Shown one piece after another: positions 26,349 through 37,032 of a DNA stretch of 64,000 bases. A program made the position numbers and the translations under genes. Below the pieces are notes generated by a model. The model was not told the DNA's origin. It searched no databases and saw only the letters and a program-made list of their open reading frames with translations. Source of the DNA: Bordetella bronchialis (lineage in GTDB: Bacteria; Pseudomonadota; Gammaproteobacteria; Burkholderiales; Burkholderiaceae_B); NCBI RefSeq assembly GCF_001676705.1, contig NZ_CP016170.1, forward strand, positions 4,588,001 to 4,652,000. Direction: 5' to 3'. Each line of letters starts with the position of its first letter. Position 1 is the stretch's first letter.

Positions 26349-26915
26349 ATGCAACACCGTTCCCCGCCGCCCGCGCTCGCGCCCCTCTGCGATTCGATTC
26401 TCGCGGCCCGCCACCTTTCCGGCGAAGGGCTGCTGGGCGCCCTGGCCCGCGGCGTGGCCGGCGCGGATGCCGGCGGCGCGCTGGACGCCGTATGCCCGGA
26501 TGCGCTCGCCGCGCCGCGCGACGGCTATTCCCGGCACGTCGCCTATGCGGACCCGCAGGGGCATTTCACGGTCGTTTACCTGGTCTGGCCTTCCGGCCAG
26601 TTCAGCCCGGTCCATGGACACCGGACGTGGTGCGCCTACCAGGTCGTGCGCGGCGAGCTCACGGAAACCCTCCATGACTGGGACGCCGCGGCGCAGTGCG
26701 CGCGCCCGCGACAGCGCGTACGGCGTCTGCCGGGCGATATCGTGACCGCGGCCCCCGGCCTGGGCCAGATCCACCAGCTGGGCAATGCGGGCACCGACGT
26801 CGCCGTGTCGCTGCATGTGTATGGCGTCGACGAGCAGGCCATCGCCACGGGCGTGAACCATGTCGTGGCCTGCATGCCTGCCGTGGGCCTGCCGCCTAGC
26901 CCATCCACTGACTGA
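26349..26915 (+). CDS. Cupin thiol dioxygenase (cysteine dioxygenase-like)
   Basis: 188 residues of the type I cysteine dioxygenase superfamily. Cupin motif 1 is SPVHGHRTWCAYQVVRGEL (HxH iron ligands) and motif 2 holds the third His in GLGQIHQLGNAG. It oxidises a small thiol to a sulfinate using O2; substrates in bacteria include cysteine and 3-mercaptopropionate, which I cannot separate here. The ATG at 26349 lies after a GGGATGA site in an AT-rich leader. The last 20 bases overlap the end of the convergent ThDP-enzyme gene, so transcripts of the two strands must overlap. Confidence 0.83.
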   Translation: MQHRSPPPALAPLCDSILAARHLSGEGLLGALARGVAGADAGGALDAVCPDALAAPRDGYSRHVAYADPQGHFTVVYLVWPSGQFSPVHGHRTWCAYQVVRGELTETLHDWDAAAQCARPRQRVRRLPGDIVTAAPGLGQIHQLGNAGTDVAVSLHVYGVDEQAIATGVNHVVACMPAVGLPPSPSTD

Positions 26916-28590
26916 CCGGCGCGGCGGCATCCTGCAGCGGCTGGGCCAGCACGTCCACCAGCGCCGGGCCATCGTGCTCCATCGCCGCGCGCAGCGCGGA
27001 CTCCAGCTGCGCGGGATCCTCCACCCGCCATGCTTTTACGCCATAGGCCTCGGCCACGCGGGCATGGTCGGTACGGTCGAAGTCCACGCTGTAGTAGCGC
27101 TGGTCGTAGCCGGCCTTCTGGCTGGCCTTGATCCACCCGTAGACGGAATTCGAGAACACCACCATCAGCAGCGGGGCCTTGTGGCGGACGATGGTTTCCA
27201 GTTCGCCGACCGTGAACCCGAAGCTGCCGTCTCCCATGACGGCCACGCATTTGGACTGGGGACGGCCGAACCATGCGCCGAAGGCGGCCGACAGCGAATA
27301 GCCCAGCGCCCCATGGGCACGATTGGTAATGAAATGCCGGCCCGGGCGCGCGGCATCGTAGTAGGCGGAAAAATACGGGCATGGCGTGCCGGGGTCCGCG
27401 CAGACGACCGCATCGTCCGGCAGCAGGCGATTGAGCGTCTTGACGACGCGCTCGGGCCGGATGGGGCGCTCCGTGGACGACGCCAGGGACTCCAGTTGCG
27501 CGGCACGGGCGGCGCGGGCCTTGCCCGCCAGCACCGCGCCGTCGGTGGCGCCGGCCGGTCGATGCGCCAGGCGCGCCGCGACCTCCGCGTTCAGGGCCTC
27601 CAGCGCCAGGCGGGCATCGCCGACCATGCCCACTTCGGTACGGTAGTTCGCGCCCACGACCATGGGATCGATGTCGATGTGCAGGATGGTCGTATCGCGG
27701 CTGGGGAAGCGCCAGTGCTCGGTGGAGGTCGATCCCGCGCGGCAGCCCACGAATAGCACCACGTCGGCGGCGGCCACCACGTCGCGCGTGGCCAGCACGC
27801 CGCCGTTGGAGCCCACCACCCCGGCATTCAAGGGATGCGTGTCGGCCAGGCTGCCCTGCCCGCTGACCGTGACGCACACGGCGGCCTTCAGGGATTCGGC
27901 CAGCGTGCGCAGCGCCTCGCAGGCGCCGGCGATGACCACGCCGCCGCCGCACAGGATGACCGGCGTGCGGGCCTGCGCCAGCAGCCCGGCCGCCCGCGCG
28001 ATGTCGGCCGGGTCCGGCGCGTAGCGCATGGCGGGGAAGCGGCCATGCTCGGGCTGGGCCCAGATATCGGCGGCATCCACTTTCTGCTTCATCACGTCAT
28101 ACGGAAAGCACAGGTGGGCCGCGCCCGGCTTGCCGCCGGTCATCGCGCGGAAGGCGGCGCGCACCATGCCGGGAATCTGGTCTGCGCGGTCTATGGTGCG
28201 GTTCCACTTGGTCAGCGGCCGATAGAGCGCTTCCTGGTCCAGCTCGGTCAAGGGATAGCGGCCGCGCGACCCGACCGCCACATCCGACGTGATACCCAGC
28301 ACCGGGATGGAGGACTCGTTGGCTTCCACCAGCCCCGGCAGCAGATAGGTGGCGCCACCGCCGCTGGGACCTTCGCAGACGCCCACCTTGCCGCTGACGC
28401 GGGCGTAGGCGTCGGCCATATAGCCCGCGCTGCGCTCGTCGCGCGTCAGCACGTGCCGCATGCCATGATCCAGGCGGTACAGCGCGTCGTAGAAAGGCAG
28501 GCTGGTATCCCCGCACAGGCCGAAAATATGTTCCACCCCATAGGCCTGGAGCATGCGCACCATGGCTTCGGCGCCGGTCAGTTGATCCAT
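26896..28590 (-). CDS. ThDP-dependent enzyme of the acetolactate synthase large-subunit family
   Basis: 564 residues with three domains: N-terminal PYR (catalytic Glu in TRDERSAGYMADAYARVSG, about residue 50), central Rossmann domain (about 195-330) and C-terminal PP with the ThDP motif GDGSFGFTVGELETIV ending in FSNS. The family includes acetolactate synthase, glyoxylate carboligase, sulfoacetaldehyde acetyltransferase and benzoylformate decarboxylase. No regulatory subunit (ilvN) is adjacent, so a catabolic decarboxylase or ligase is more likely than acetolactate synthase. It starts two bases after the Bug receptor stop and is the last gene of a GntR-TctC-ThDP operon. The longer open frame to 30057 is only read-through of the same frame across the receptor and regulator genes. 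Confidence 0.85.
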   Translation of the reverse strand: MDQLTGAEAMVRMLQAYGVEHIFGLCGDTSLPFYDALYRLDHGMRHVLTRDERSAGYMADAYARVSGKVGVCEGPSGGGATYLLPGLVEANESSIPVLGITSDVAVGSRGRYPLTELDQEALYRPLTKWNRTIDRADQIPGMVRAAFRAMTGGKPGAAHLCFPYDVMKQKVDAADIWAQPEHGRFPAMRYAPDPADIARAAGLLAQARTPVILCGGGVVIAGACEALRTLAESLKAAVCVTVSGQGSLADTHPLNAGVVGSNGGVLATRDVVAAADVVLFVGCRAGSTSTEHWRFPSRDTTILHIDIDPMVVGANYRTEVGMVGDARLALEALNAEVAARLAHRPAGATDGAVLAGKARAARAAQLESLASSTERPIRPERVVKTLNRLLPDDAVVCADPGTPCPYFSAYYDAARPGRHFITNRAHGALGYSLSAAFGAWFGRPQSKCVAVMGDGSFGFTVGELETIVRHKAPLLMVVFSNSVYGWIKASQKAGYDQRYYSVDFDRTDHARVAEAYGVKAWRVEDPAQLESALRAAMEHDGPALVDVLAQPLQDAAAPVSQWMG

Positions 28591-28592
28591 TT

Positions 28593-29615
28593 TCAGTTTT
28601 CCAGATTGATGTGATTGGTCTTGATGAACTGGTCCCAGCGCTGGTATTCGCGCTGGACGTAGGCGTCCAGCGCCGGGCCGTCGGAGCCGATGACCTCGAA
28701 ACCGGCTTCGGTCAGTTTGCGGCGCACCTCGGGGTCGGCCAGCACCGCCTGGAAGTCGGCGGTCAACGCCTTGACCGTGGCCGGTGGAGTCTTGGCCGGC
28801 GCGAACATGCCGCTCCAGGAATAGGCCTCGAAGCCCGGGAAGCCGGATTCCGCCACGGTGGGCACCTTGGGCAGGTCGGGCAGGCGCTTCTCGCCGGCGA
28901 CGGCCAGGGGCTTGATCTTGCCGGCCTGGATCTGCCCACGCAGGGCCGCGTAGCTCAGCCACGTCATGTCGGCCTGGCCGCCCACCACGGCCTGCACGGC
29001 CGGACCGCCGCCGCCATAGGGCACGTGCAGCAGATCGACGCCCGACAGGCGCTTGAGCTGCTCGGGCGCCAGGTGGTTCAGCGAACCGACGCCCGTGGAA
29101 GCGAAGTTGTATTGCTTGCGCGGATTCTTGCGGGCCGCGTCGAAGAAGGCGCTCAGGGTATCGCCCGGCACGCCGGGATTGGCGCCGATCACCAGCGGGA
29201 AACGCACGGTCTGGCTGATCCCGACGAAGTCCTTGAAAGTGTCGTAGGGCAGGTTGGTCTTGGCGGCCGGGTTGATGGCGTGGTTGTCGAAGCTGACCAG
29301 CAGGGTATTGCCATCGGGCGCGGAGCGCGCGACGAAGGCGGTGGCGATCTGGCTGGCCGCGCCGGCGCGGTTTTCCACGATGACCGATCGGCCATGCATG
29401 CGCTCGGACAGTTTGGGCTGCAGGATGCGCGCCAGGATGTCGGTGCTGCCGCCGGGCGGATAAGGCACGACCAGGATCAGCGGCTTTTCGTCGGCGGCCC
29501 GGGCCGCGGGCGCGACACCTATCGCCCCGACGGCCAGCGCGCATAGCGCGGCGGCCACGGCCAGGCGCCGGCGCAGGGGCCGGGCGGAAACGGTTTGGTA
29601 TGGCTTGGCGATCAT
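28593..29615 (-). CDS. Bug family tripartite tricarboxylate receptor (TctC-like) periplasmic protein
   Basis: 340 residues with a signal peptide (Arg-rich start, LRRRLAVAAALCALAVGAIG, cleavage near ARA-AD) and Bug-family motifs: LILVVPYPPGGSTDILAR at the start of the mature protein, VENRAGAASQIA, YGGGGPAVQAVVGGQADM and LPKVPTVAESGFPGFEAYSW. Bug proteins bind carboxylates in the periplasm; some feed TctAB transporters and some act only as sensors. No tctA or tctB is present here, so it is an orphan receptor, a class greatly expanded in Bordetella. Position between the GntR regulator and the ThDP enzyme suggests that its ligand is the substrate or inducer of this operon. Confidence 0.92.
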   Translation of the reverse strand: MIAKPYQTVSARPLRRRLAVAAALCALAVGAIGVAPAARAADEKPLILVVPYPPGGSTDILARILQPKLSERMHGRSVIVENRAGAASQIATAFVARSAPDGNTLLVSFDNHAINPAAKTNLPYDTFKDFVGISQTVRFPLVIGANPGVPGDTLSAFFDAARKNPRKQYNFASTGVGSLNHLAPEQLKRLSGVDLLHVPYGGGGPAVQAVVGGQADMTWLSYAALRGQIQAGKIKPLAVAGEKRLPDLPKVPTVAESGFPGFEAYSWSGMFAPAKTPPATVKALTADFQAVLADPEVRRKLTEAGFEVIGSDGPALDAYVQREYQRWDQFIKTNHINLEN

Positions 29616-29633
29616 GATTTCCCCTTGTGGTTG

Positions 29634-30338
29634 TCAGGCCTTGTCTTCGAGCTGGTCCCGCATATAGATCGTCGAAAAGCCCGTACGGATGACGTCGGTG
29701 ATCTGGTCCAGGCGCCGGCCGATATGGCGCGACACCAGTTCCTGCAACAGGGCATCGTCGCGCGCCTTCAGCGCCTGCACGATGCGCAGGTGTTCGGCCT
29801 GCGTATGGCTGCGCCGCCCTTGCTGCATGTCGATCCAGCGAACGAAGTGAATGCGCGCATTGACGCTTTCCAGGCTGCGCACGAACTCTTCGTTGCCCGT
29901 CAACCGTGCGAGCGACATATGGAATTGCTCGTCCAGCGCCAGCAGGCGCACGGCGTCGGTGTCTTCGGGGACGTCGCGCGACGCTTCGACGGCGGCCTGC
30001 AAGGCGTCCAGCTGCGCGTCCGTCGCGCGCTCGCAGGCGGCACGCACGATGCCGCATTCCAGCACCGCGCGGAATTCATAAAGGCTGTGGATCTGCTTGG
30101 CATCCAGCGGCCGGCCGATGAAACCGCGATTGACGGCGCGGGTGACGAAGCCCTCCACCATCAATTGGTTCAGTACCTCGCGCAAAGGCGTGCGGCTGAC
30201 GTTGAGTTGCCGCGCCAGTTCCACCTCGTTGATGCGCTGGCCGGGCTTGAAATCGAACCGGACGGCCATGGTCTTGACGGCGTCATACAGTTCGGCCAGG
30301 CCGGCGGACGTGCGGGCGGATTGTCGGGGCAATGCCAT
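29634..30338 (-). CDS. GntR family regulator, FadR/FCD subgroup
   Basis: 234 residues: winged HTH at about 15-85 (VRFDFKPGQRINEVELARQL and VSRTPLREVLNQLMVEGFV, the typical GntR recognition helix) and an all-helical FCD effector domain from about 95 with the metal-site pattern of Asp and His residues (ALDEQFHMSLARL and HLRIVQALKARD). FCD proteins bind small carboxylates and usually repress. It is the first gene of the operon, with 18 bases to the receptor gene. A perfect dyad (30360-30379) lies 22 bases before its start, so autoregulation of the whole operon is likely. Confidence 0.93.
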   Translation of the reverse strand: MALPRQSARTSAGLAELYDAVKTMAVRFDFKPGQRINEVELARQLNVSRTPLREVLNQLMVEGFVTRAVNRGFIGRPLDAKQIHSLYEFRAVLECGIVRAACERATDAQLDALQAAVEASRDVPEDTDAVRLLALDEQFHMSLARLTGNEEFVRSLESVNARIHFVRWIDMQQGRRSHTQAEHLRIVQALKARDDALLQELVSRHIGRRLDQITDVIRTGFSTIYMRDQLEDKA

Positions 30339-30359
30339 GCGATGCTCTCCACAGGAAAT

Positions 30360-30379
30360 TGCATACTAAAGTGTATGCA
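30360..30379. promoter_or_regulatory. Candidate GntR operator
   Basis: TGCATAC-N6-GTATGCA, perfect seven-base arms, 22 bases upstream of the GntR/FCD start. The GTAT...ATAC-type core resembles known operators of this subgroup. Binding here would block transcription of the regulator, receptor and ThDP enzyme genes together. Confidence 0.65.
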
Positions 30380-30576
30380 GTTCTGTGCGCACCCGTGTTT
30401 ACCCGCAGCGGTGCGCGCGGTTCCGCCCGGGGGTCTCGGGCCGGGATTTCTTCGTCGGAGTTTCGGGCCAGGATGCCGGGACAAGCGGAGTCGGGCCCAT
30501 CGCACGCGCGGCGCGGCGGCGGCGCAACAAGAGGGCGTGGGCATCCGGCCGGGCATCCGGCCGGACCGGCCGGCGT

Positions 30577-31296
30577 TCAGAAGCCGGTGTCGAGCACGCT
30601 GGCGCGACCGTCGCGGTCCACCAGCGTCAGCGTATCCAGGCCGTCGCCCTGCCCGGCCGACGGCCGTATGCGCAGCCGCGCGTGGCCCAGCGGGACGATC
30701 CATTCGCCGCCTTCCGCCGGCTGCGCCACGACGTCGGCCACGTCGGCGAAGCGGGCGGCCAGCGCCGCGGGATCGCGTCCGTGGGCGGCGACCTCTGCAA
30801 CGGCGCGCGCGCCGTTGGCGTGCTTCATGAGCGCCGGCTGCCATACGCATGCCGGCGTCAGGTGCCGGCAGAAGTAAAGCCGGATGCCGGGTATGGGTTG
30901 TTCGGCGAAACGAACCGTATGAAAGCGCGCTTCCATGACCTGTCCGGCGACTTTGGCCGGACGCGTCAGTACCTGCACGGGATTCACGGCGTAACCGGCG
31001 GCCCGCAGCCTTTCGTAGGTGGCCTCGGCGTCTTCGGTGCGCAGGACCAGGGCCTCCAGCCCCAGAGGCGAATCGGCGATTTCCTTGCGGGCCGGCGGCT
31101 TGCCCGGCGGCCATCCCAGCAGCTCGACATAGGAATGCTCGAGCACGATCAGGCGGTTCCACGAACCCAGGTTGTGGACTTCGGTCTCGCTAAGGGTGTA
31201 GCCCTGGCGCTCGAAGTGCGGCGCCGCCTGTTCCAGGCGGTCCCGCACCATGATGACCGCGTGGTCCAGTTCCGTCGCCGTGGCGGCCGCCGTCAT
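30577..31296 (-). CDS. VOC superfamily protein (glyoxalase-like domain)
   Basis: 239 residues. The N-terminus (TELDHAVIMVRDRLEQAAPHF) begins a glyoxalase-like domain with a hydrophobic strand and a His, and a second half from about 150 has RFADVADVVAQPAEGG. The pattern fits the glyoxalase_3-type proteins annotated as VOC family, many of which are metal-dependent dioxygenases or isomerases of unknown substrate. GLEALVLRTEDAEATYERL and VHNLGSWNRLIVLEHSYVELLG mark the paired beta-alpha-beta modules. It starts ten bases after the secA stop on the same strand and could be co-transcribed with it. The function is unknown. Confidence 0.75.
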   Translation of the reverse strand: MTAAATATELDHAVIMVRDRLEQAAPHFERQGYTLSETEVHNLGSWNRLIVLEHSYVELLGWPPGKPPARKEIADSPLGLEALVLRTEDAEATYERLRAAGYAVNPVQVLTRPAKVAGQVMEARFHTVRFAEQPIPGIRLYFCRHLTPACVWQPALMKHANGARAVAEVAAHGRDPAALAARFADVADVVAQPAEGGEWIVPLGHARLRIRPSAGQGDGLDTLTLVDRDGRASVLDTGF

Positions 31297-31306
31297 CGCG
31301 TGCTCC

Positions 31307-34048
<2,742 letters not shown>

Positions 34049-34216
34049 GCGTATGTCCGCGCACGCCTGGACGCCCCGGTAACGGAACGTCGGCGCGCGA
34101 CAAGTCTTGTTGTGAATGAAGCGGAGGGGTCCGCCCGGGAAACGATCGAGTGTAACGCACCGCGAGGGCAACGTTTCGGGCCATGGGCCGGCGCGGACGC
34201 CGGCCTGCCCGCCCCG

Positions 34217-35290
34217 TCAGCGGATGACGGGGGCGGGCGCGGCCGCGACGGTGGGCGGGGCCGTGGGCGGGCGTCCCAGGAAGAGACGAGGATCCAGGGC
34301 CTGGCCGGCCAGGCGGATCTCGAAATGCAGGTGAGGCCCCGTGGACACGCCGGAGGAGCCCACGCGGGCAATCAATTGTCCGCGCTCGACCAGGTCGCCG
34401 GGCTGCACCAGCAGTTCGGAGGCGTGCGCATAGCGCGATACCAGTCCGTCGCCATGGTCGATGTCGACGCGTTTGCCGTAGCCGGCCTCGGGACCGGCGG
34501 CCAGGACCACGCCGCCGGCGGCGGCAAGGATGGGCGTGCCGCTGGGCGCGGCGAAGTCCAGGCCGTCGTGGCGCGTATGCCGCCCTGTCACCGGATGGCG
34601 GCGCCAGCCGTAGGAAGAGCTCAGGTAGGGATAATCCGTGACCGGCATGGACGACGGCAGGCGGGCCAGGTCGGCCCGGCGCCGCGTCAGCGCCATATCA
34701 AGGACCTGCAGGGCGGCCATGCGGCGGCTCAGTTCATCGGACAGAACGTCGATGTCCCGGCCCAGGGTCTGCGCGGGCCCGGCCATATCCGGGGCGGCGG
34801 CGTCGGGGTCCGCGGCGCCGGCGTCGAATGCGGCGTCCGGGTTCAGTCCGGCGTCGACGGCCTGGCCGGCGCCCTCGACCCCAGCCGTGTCCTGCGCCAA
34901 AGCGCCCGGCGGCGCGCCGCCATCGGCCTGCATGGCGGGAAAGGCGCCGGCCTCATGCGGCGAGACGCCGGCGGCGATGGCAAGCCGGCGGCTCAGGGCG
35001 TCCACGCCCGCCAGCCGTGCCTGCAGCGTACCCACTTTGTCGGCCAGCAAGGCCAGCGCACGGTGCACCGTGTCCTGCGTATGCCCGGCCGCGCCTTCCT
35101 GCGGCGCCGCGCCGGCCTGCGCCGCGGGCAGCACGCCGCCCGGCGCCAGCCCACGGTAGATCAGGGCGCCGGCCAAGGCCGCGAGCAGCAGCGCGCCGCT
35201 CATCAGCATGGCGAGCCGGTTGCCTTCGATGGTGAAATGCCCCGCCGATCCCCGGCGCGCATGCATAATGACAAACTTCAATCGAGACAT
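34217..35290 (-). CDS. Membrane-anchored M23 (LytM) family peptidase
   Basis: 357 residues: a short cytoplasmic N-terminus, one membrane helix at about 29-50 (LMSGALLLAALAGALIYRG), a long Ala/Gly/Asp-rich periplasmic linker with possible coiled-coil segments, and a C-terminal LytM domain from about 235. The zinc and catalytic motifs are intact (RHDGLDFAAPSGTPI, then PHLHFEIRLAG), so the protein should be an active peptidoglycan endopeptidase rather than a degenerate activator. Position between secA and lpxC next to the dcw cluster suggests a role in septal or envelope remodelling. Its start codon is only 17 bases from that of the divergent DUF721 gene. Confidence 0.9.
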   Translation of the reverse strand: MSRLKFVIMHARRGSAGHFTIEGNRLAMLMSGALLLAALAGALIYRGLAPGGVLPAAQAGAAPQEGAAGHTQDTVHRALALLADKVGTLQARLAGVDALSRRLAIAAGVSPHEAGAFPAMQADGGAPPGALAQDTAGVEGAGQAVDAGLNPDAAFDAGAADPDAAAPDMAGPAQTLGRDIDVLSDELSRRMAALQVLDMALTRRRADLARLPSSMPVTDYPYLSSSYGWRRHPVTGRHTRHDGLDFAAPSGTPILAAAGGVVLAAGPEAGYGKRVDIDHGDGLVSRYAHASELLVQPGDLVERGQLIARVGSSGVSTGPHLHFEIRLAGQALDPRLFLGRPPTAPPTVAAAPAPVIR

Positions 35291-35307
35291 TCCTATTTCG
35301 GACCGGC

Positions 35308-35796
35308 ATGAAAAAACGCGCGCCATACCGTCCCTTTCCCAAGGCGGGCCGTGGCGACAATACCGCCATGGGCTGGCTGGGGCACGACAGCCGCGGCGCC
35401 GGTGTGCTGGCCACGGCGCGCCTGCATTTGCAGATCCAGCGTACCGTGGCGGCCGCGGTGCCGCCGGTACTGGGGGCCGTGTGCCGGGTCGCGCGCCTGG
35501 AAACAGATCGCTTGCAGCTTGCCGTTCCCAGCGCCGCCCACGCCGCGAAGCTGCGCCAGATGGCGCCCCGCATCGCCCAGGCACTGCAGGCGGCAGGCTG
35601 GAACCTTAACGAAATCACGGTCAAGGTTCAAGCCGGGCTGCCCGGCGCCGGGACAAAACCGGCACGCCCGCCGAAAGAGAGTATTCCCCTGGACGAGACG
35701 GCGCTGAACGCCTTCGAGGCCCTGCGCGAAACCTTGAATCCCGGGCCGCTGGCCGATGCGGTGGCGCGCCTGCTGCGCCATCATCGCGAAGGATAA
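35308..35796 (+). CDS. DUF721 (DciA-like) protein
   Basis: 162 residues with a DUF721 domain over about 28-105 (LATARLHLQIQRTVAAAVPP, VARLETDRLQLAVPSAAHAAKL, RQMAPRIAQALQAAGW). The domain is KH-like, and in DciA it works as a loader of replicative helicase DnaB, while several DUF721 proteins have other or unknown roles. The N-terminus is basic (KKRAPYRPFPKAGRG) and the C-terminus is helical. It is the only plus-strand gene between secA and mraZ, and it runs against the flanking genes. A helicase-loading role is inference from the family. Confidence 0.75.
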   Translation: MKKRAPYRPFPKAGRGDNTAMGWLGHDSRGAGVLATARLHLQIQRTVAAAVPPVLGAVCRVARLETDRLQLAVPSAAHAAKLRQMAPRIAQALQAAGWNLNEITVKVQAGLPGAGTKPARPPKESIPLDETALNAFEALRETLNPGPLADAVARLLRHHREG

Positions 35797-35865
35797 GCCC
35801 CGGCGGACCGCGCCACGCGGAGCCGGCCGCCAGCCGCGGCCGTCCGGGCCCCGTTTAAACCTCGT

Positions 35866-36789
35866 TCAGGCCAGCTTCCACTCGTAGCGGAAAGCCTGCG
35901 GGGCTTCTGCCTGGGACTGGTACGACACCAGTTCCCACGATTCCTGCTGGGCGAGCAAGGCCCGCGCCAACTGGTTGTTCAAGTAGTGGCCCGATTTGCA
36001 GGCGACATAGCGGGCAACCAGCGGCTTGCCCAACAGGTACAGATCGCCGATGGCGTCCAGGATCTTGTGCTTGACGAATTCATCGTCATAGCGCAACCCG
36101 TCACTGTTCAGGACGCGGTATTCGTCCATCACGATGGCATTGTCCAGGCTGCCGCCACGCGCCAGGCCCATGGAGCGCAGGGCCTCGACCTCGTTGACGA
36201 AGCCGAAGGTGCGCGCACGGGCGATCTCGCGCGTGTAGGAATGCGTGGCGAAATCGACCTCGGCGAAATTCGCCGTGGAGTCGATCGCCGGATGGCGGAA
36301 GTCGATGGAAAAGGCCAGCGCGAAACCATCATGAGGTTCCAGCCGGGCCCACTTCTCGTTGCGGCCTTCGCCTTCGCGGACCTCGATGGGCTTGAGCACG
36401 CGGATGAACTGCTTGGGGGCGTTCTGCTCCACGATGCCGGCCGAACGCAGCAGATACACGAACGTGGCCGCGCTGCCATCCATGATGGGCACTTCTTCGG
36501 CCGTCAGGTCCACATGCAGATTGTCGATACCCAGGCCCGCCAGGGCCGACATCAGGTGCTCGACCGTGGAGACGCGCACATTGCCCTGTTGGAGTACCGA
36601 AGCCATGCGGGTGTCGCCCACGCCAGTGGCCTGCGCGGGCAGGTCGACGACTTCCGGCAGATCGACGCGATGGAAAACGATGCCAGTGTTCGGCGCAGCG
36701 GGGCGTAGCGTGAGTTCCACCCGGCGGCCGGAATGCACACCGACGCCAGTGGTCTTGACCAGATTCTGGATGCTGCGTTGACGAAACAT
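35866..36789 (-). CDS. lpxC: UDP-3-O-acyl-N-acetylglucosamine deacetylase LpxC
   Basis: 307 residues, usual length for LpxC. Active-site motifs: [16 protein letters not shown] (catalytic Glu and first zinc His), [17 protein letters not shown] (second zinc His and Asp) and [14 protein letters not shown] in the N-terminal half. It removes the acetyl group in the committed step of lipid A synthesis. It is the distal gene of the dcw cluster, 243 bases after ftsZ, with its own regulatory region that contains interleaved dyads (36823-36855). The ATG at 36789 gives the canonical start [17 protein letters not shown]. LpxC levels are usually set by proteolysis; no such signal is obvious here beyond the ordinary C-terminus. 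Confidence 0.97.
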   Translation of the reverse strand: MFRQRSIQNLVKTTGVGVHSGRRVELTLRPAAPNTGIVFHRVDLPEVVDLPAQATGVGDTRMASVLQQGNVRVSTVEHLMSALAGLGIDNLHVDLTAEEVPIMDGSAATFVYLLRSAGIVEQNAPKQFIRVLKPIEVREGEGRNEKWARLEPHDGFALAFSIDFRHPAIDSTANFAEVDFATHSYTREIARARTFGFVNEVEALRSMGLARGGSLDNAIVMDEYRVLNSDGLRYDDEFVKHKILDAIGDLYLLGKPLVARYVACKSGHYLNNQLARALLAQQESWELVSYQSQAEAPQAFRYEWKLA

Positions 36790-36822
36790 AAGGCTTATTC
36801 GCGTTCTTGGTTAGCGGAGACA

Positions 36823-36855
36823 AATACCGCCGCCGTTACAAGTCGGTATTGTAAC
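36823..36855. promoter_or_regulatory. Two interleaved inverted repeats upstream of lpxC
   Basis: AATACCG (36823-36829) pairs with CGGTATT (36844-36850), and GTTACA (36835-36840) pairs with TGTAAC (36850-36855). Both dyads lie 34-66 bases before the lpxC start and overlap so that only one could form as a hairpin or be filled by a dimer at a time. No annotated site in the region explains them. Confidence 0.45.
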
Positions 36856-36937
36856 CCCGGGGTCAGGTTCATCCAAGGCAAACGATCCTACGTATGCGAT
36901 AGGGCGAAACTATCTGAAACAGCTCAAAGCGTCCCTT

Positions 36938-36966
36938 CCCGGCCCCGCTGGGGAAGCGGGGCCGGG
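36938..36966 (-). terminator. GC-rich stem-loop after ftsZ
   Basis: A 12-base stem (CCCGGCCCCGCT with AGCGGGGCCGGG, five-base loop) about 70 bases after the ftsZ stop. There is no T-run, so it may attenuate or pause transcription toward lpxC rather than end it, and could also fold the RNA. Confidence 0.4.
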
Positions 36967-37032
36967 GTCGAGGGAGAAATGCATCCCGGCGCCGGCAGGG
37001 GCTGACGCCCATGCCGGCTACCGGAAACGGCC

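Noticed and set aside
28593..30057. Extension of the ThDP enzyme to 1053 residues
   Set aside because: The extra N-terminal part is read-through of the TctC and GntR genes in the wrong frame; the start at 28590 gives the known family N-terminus.
30541..30574. GC-rich repeats (CATCCGGCCG twice and a CCGGCCGG palindrome) after the VOC gene
   Set aside because: A hairpin is possible but there is no T-run and the repeats are within normal GC-rich noise.
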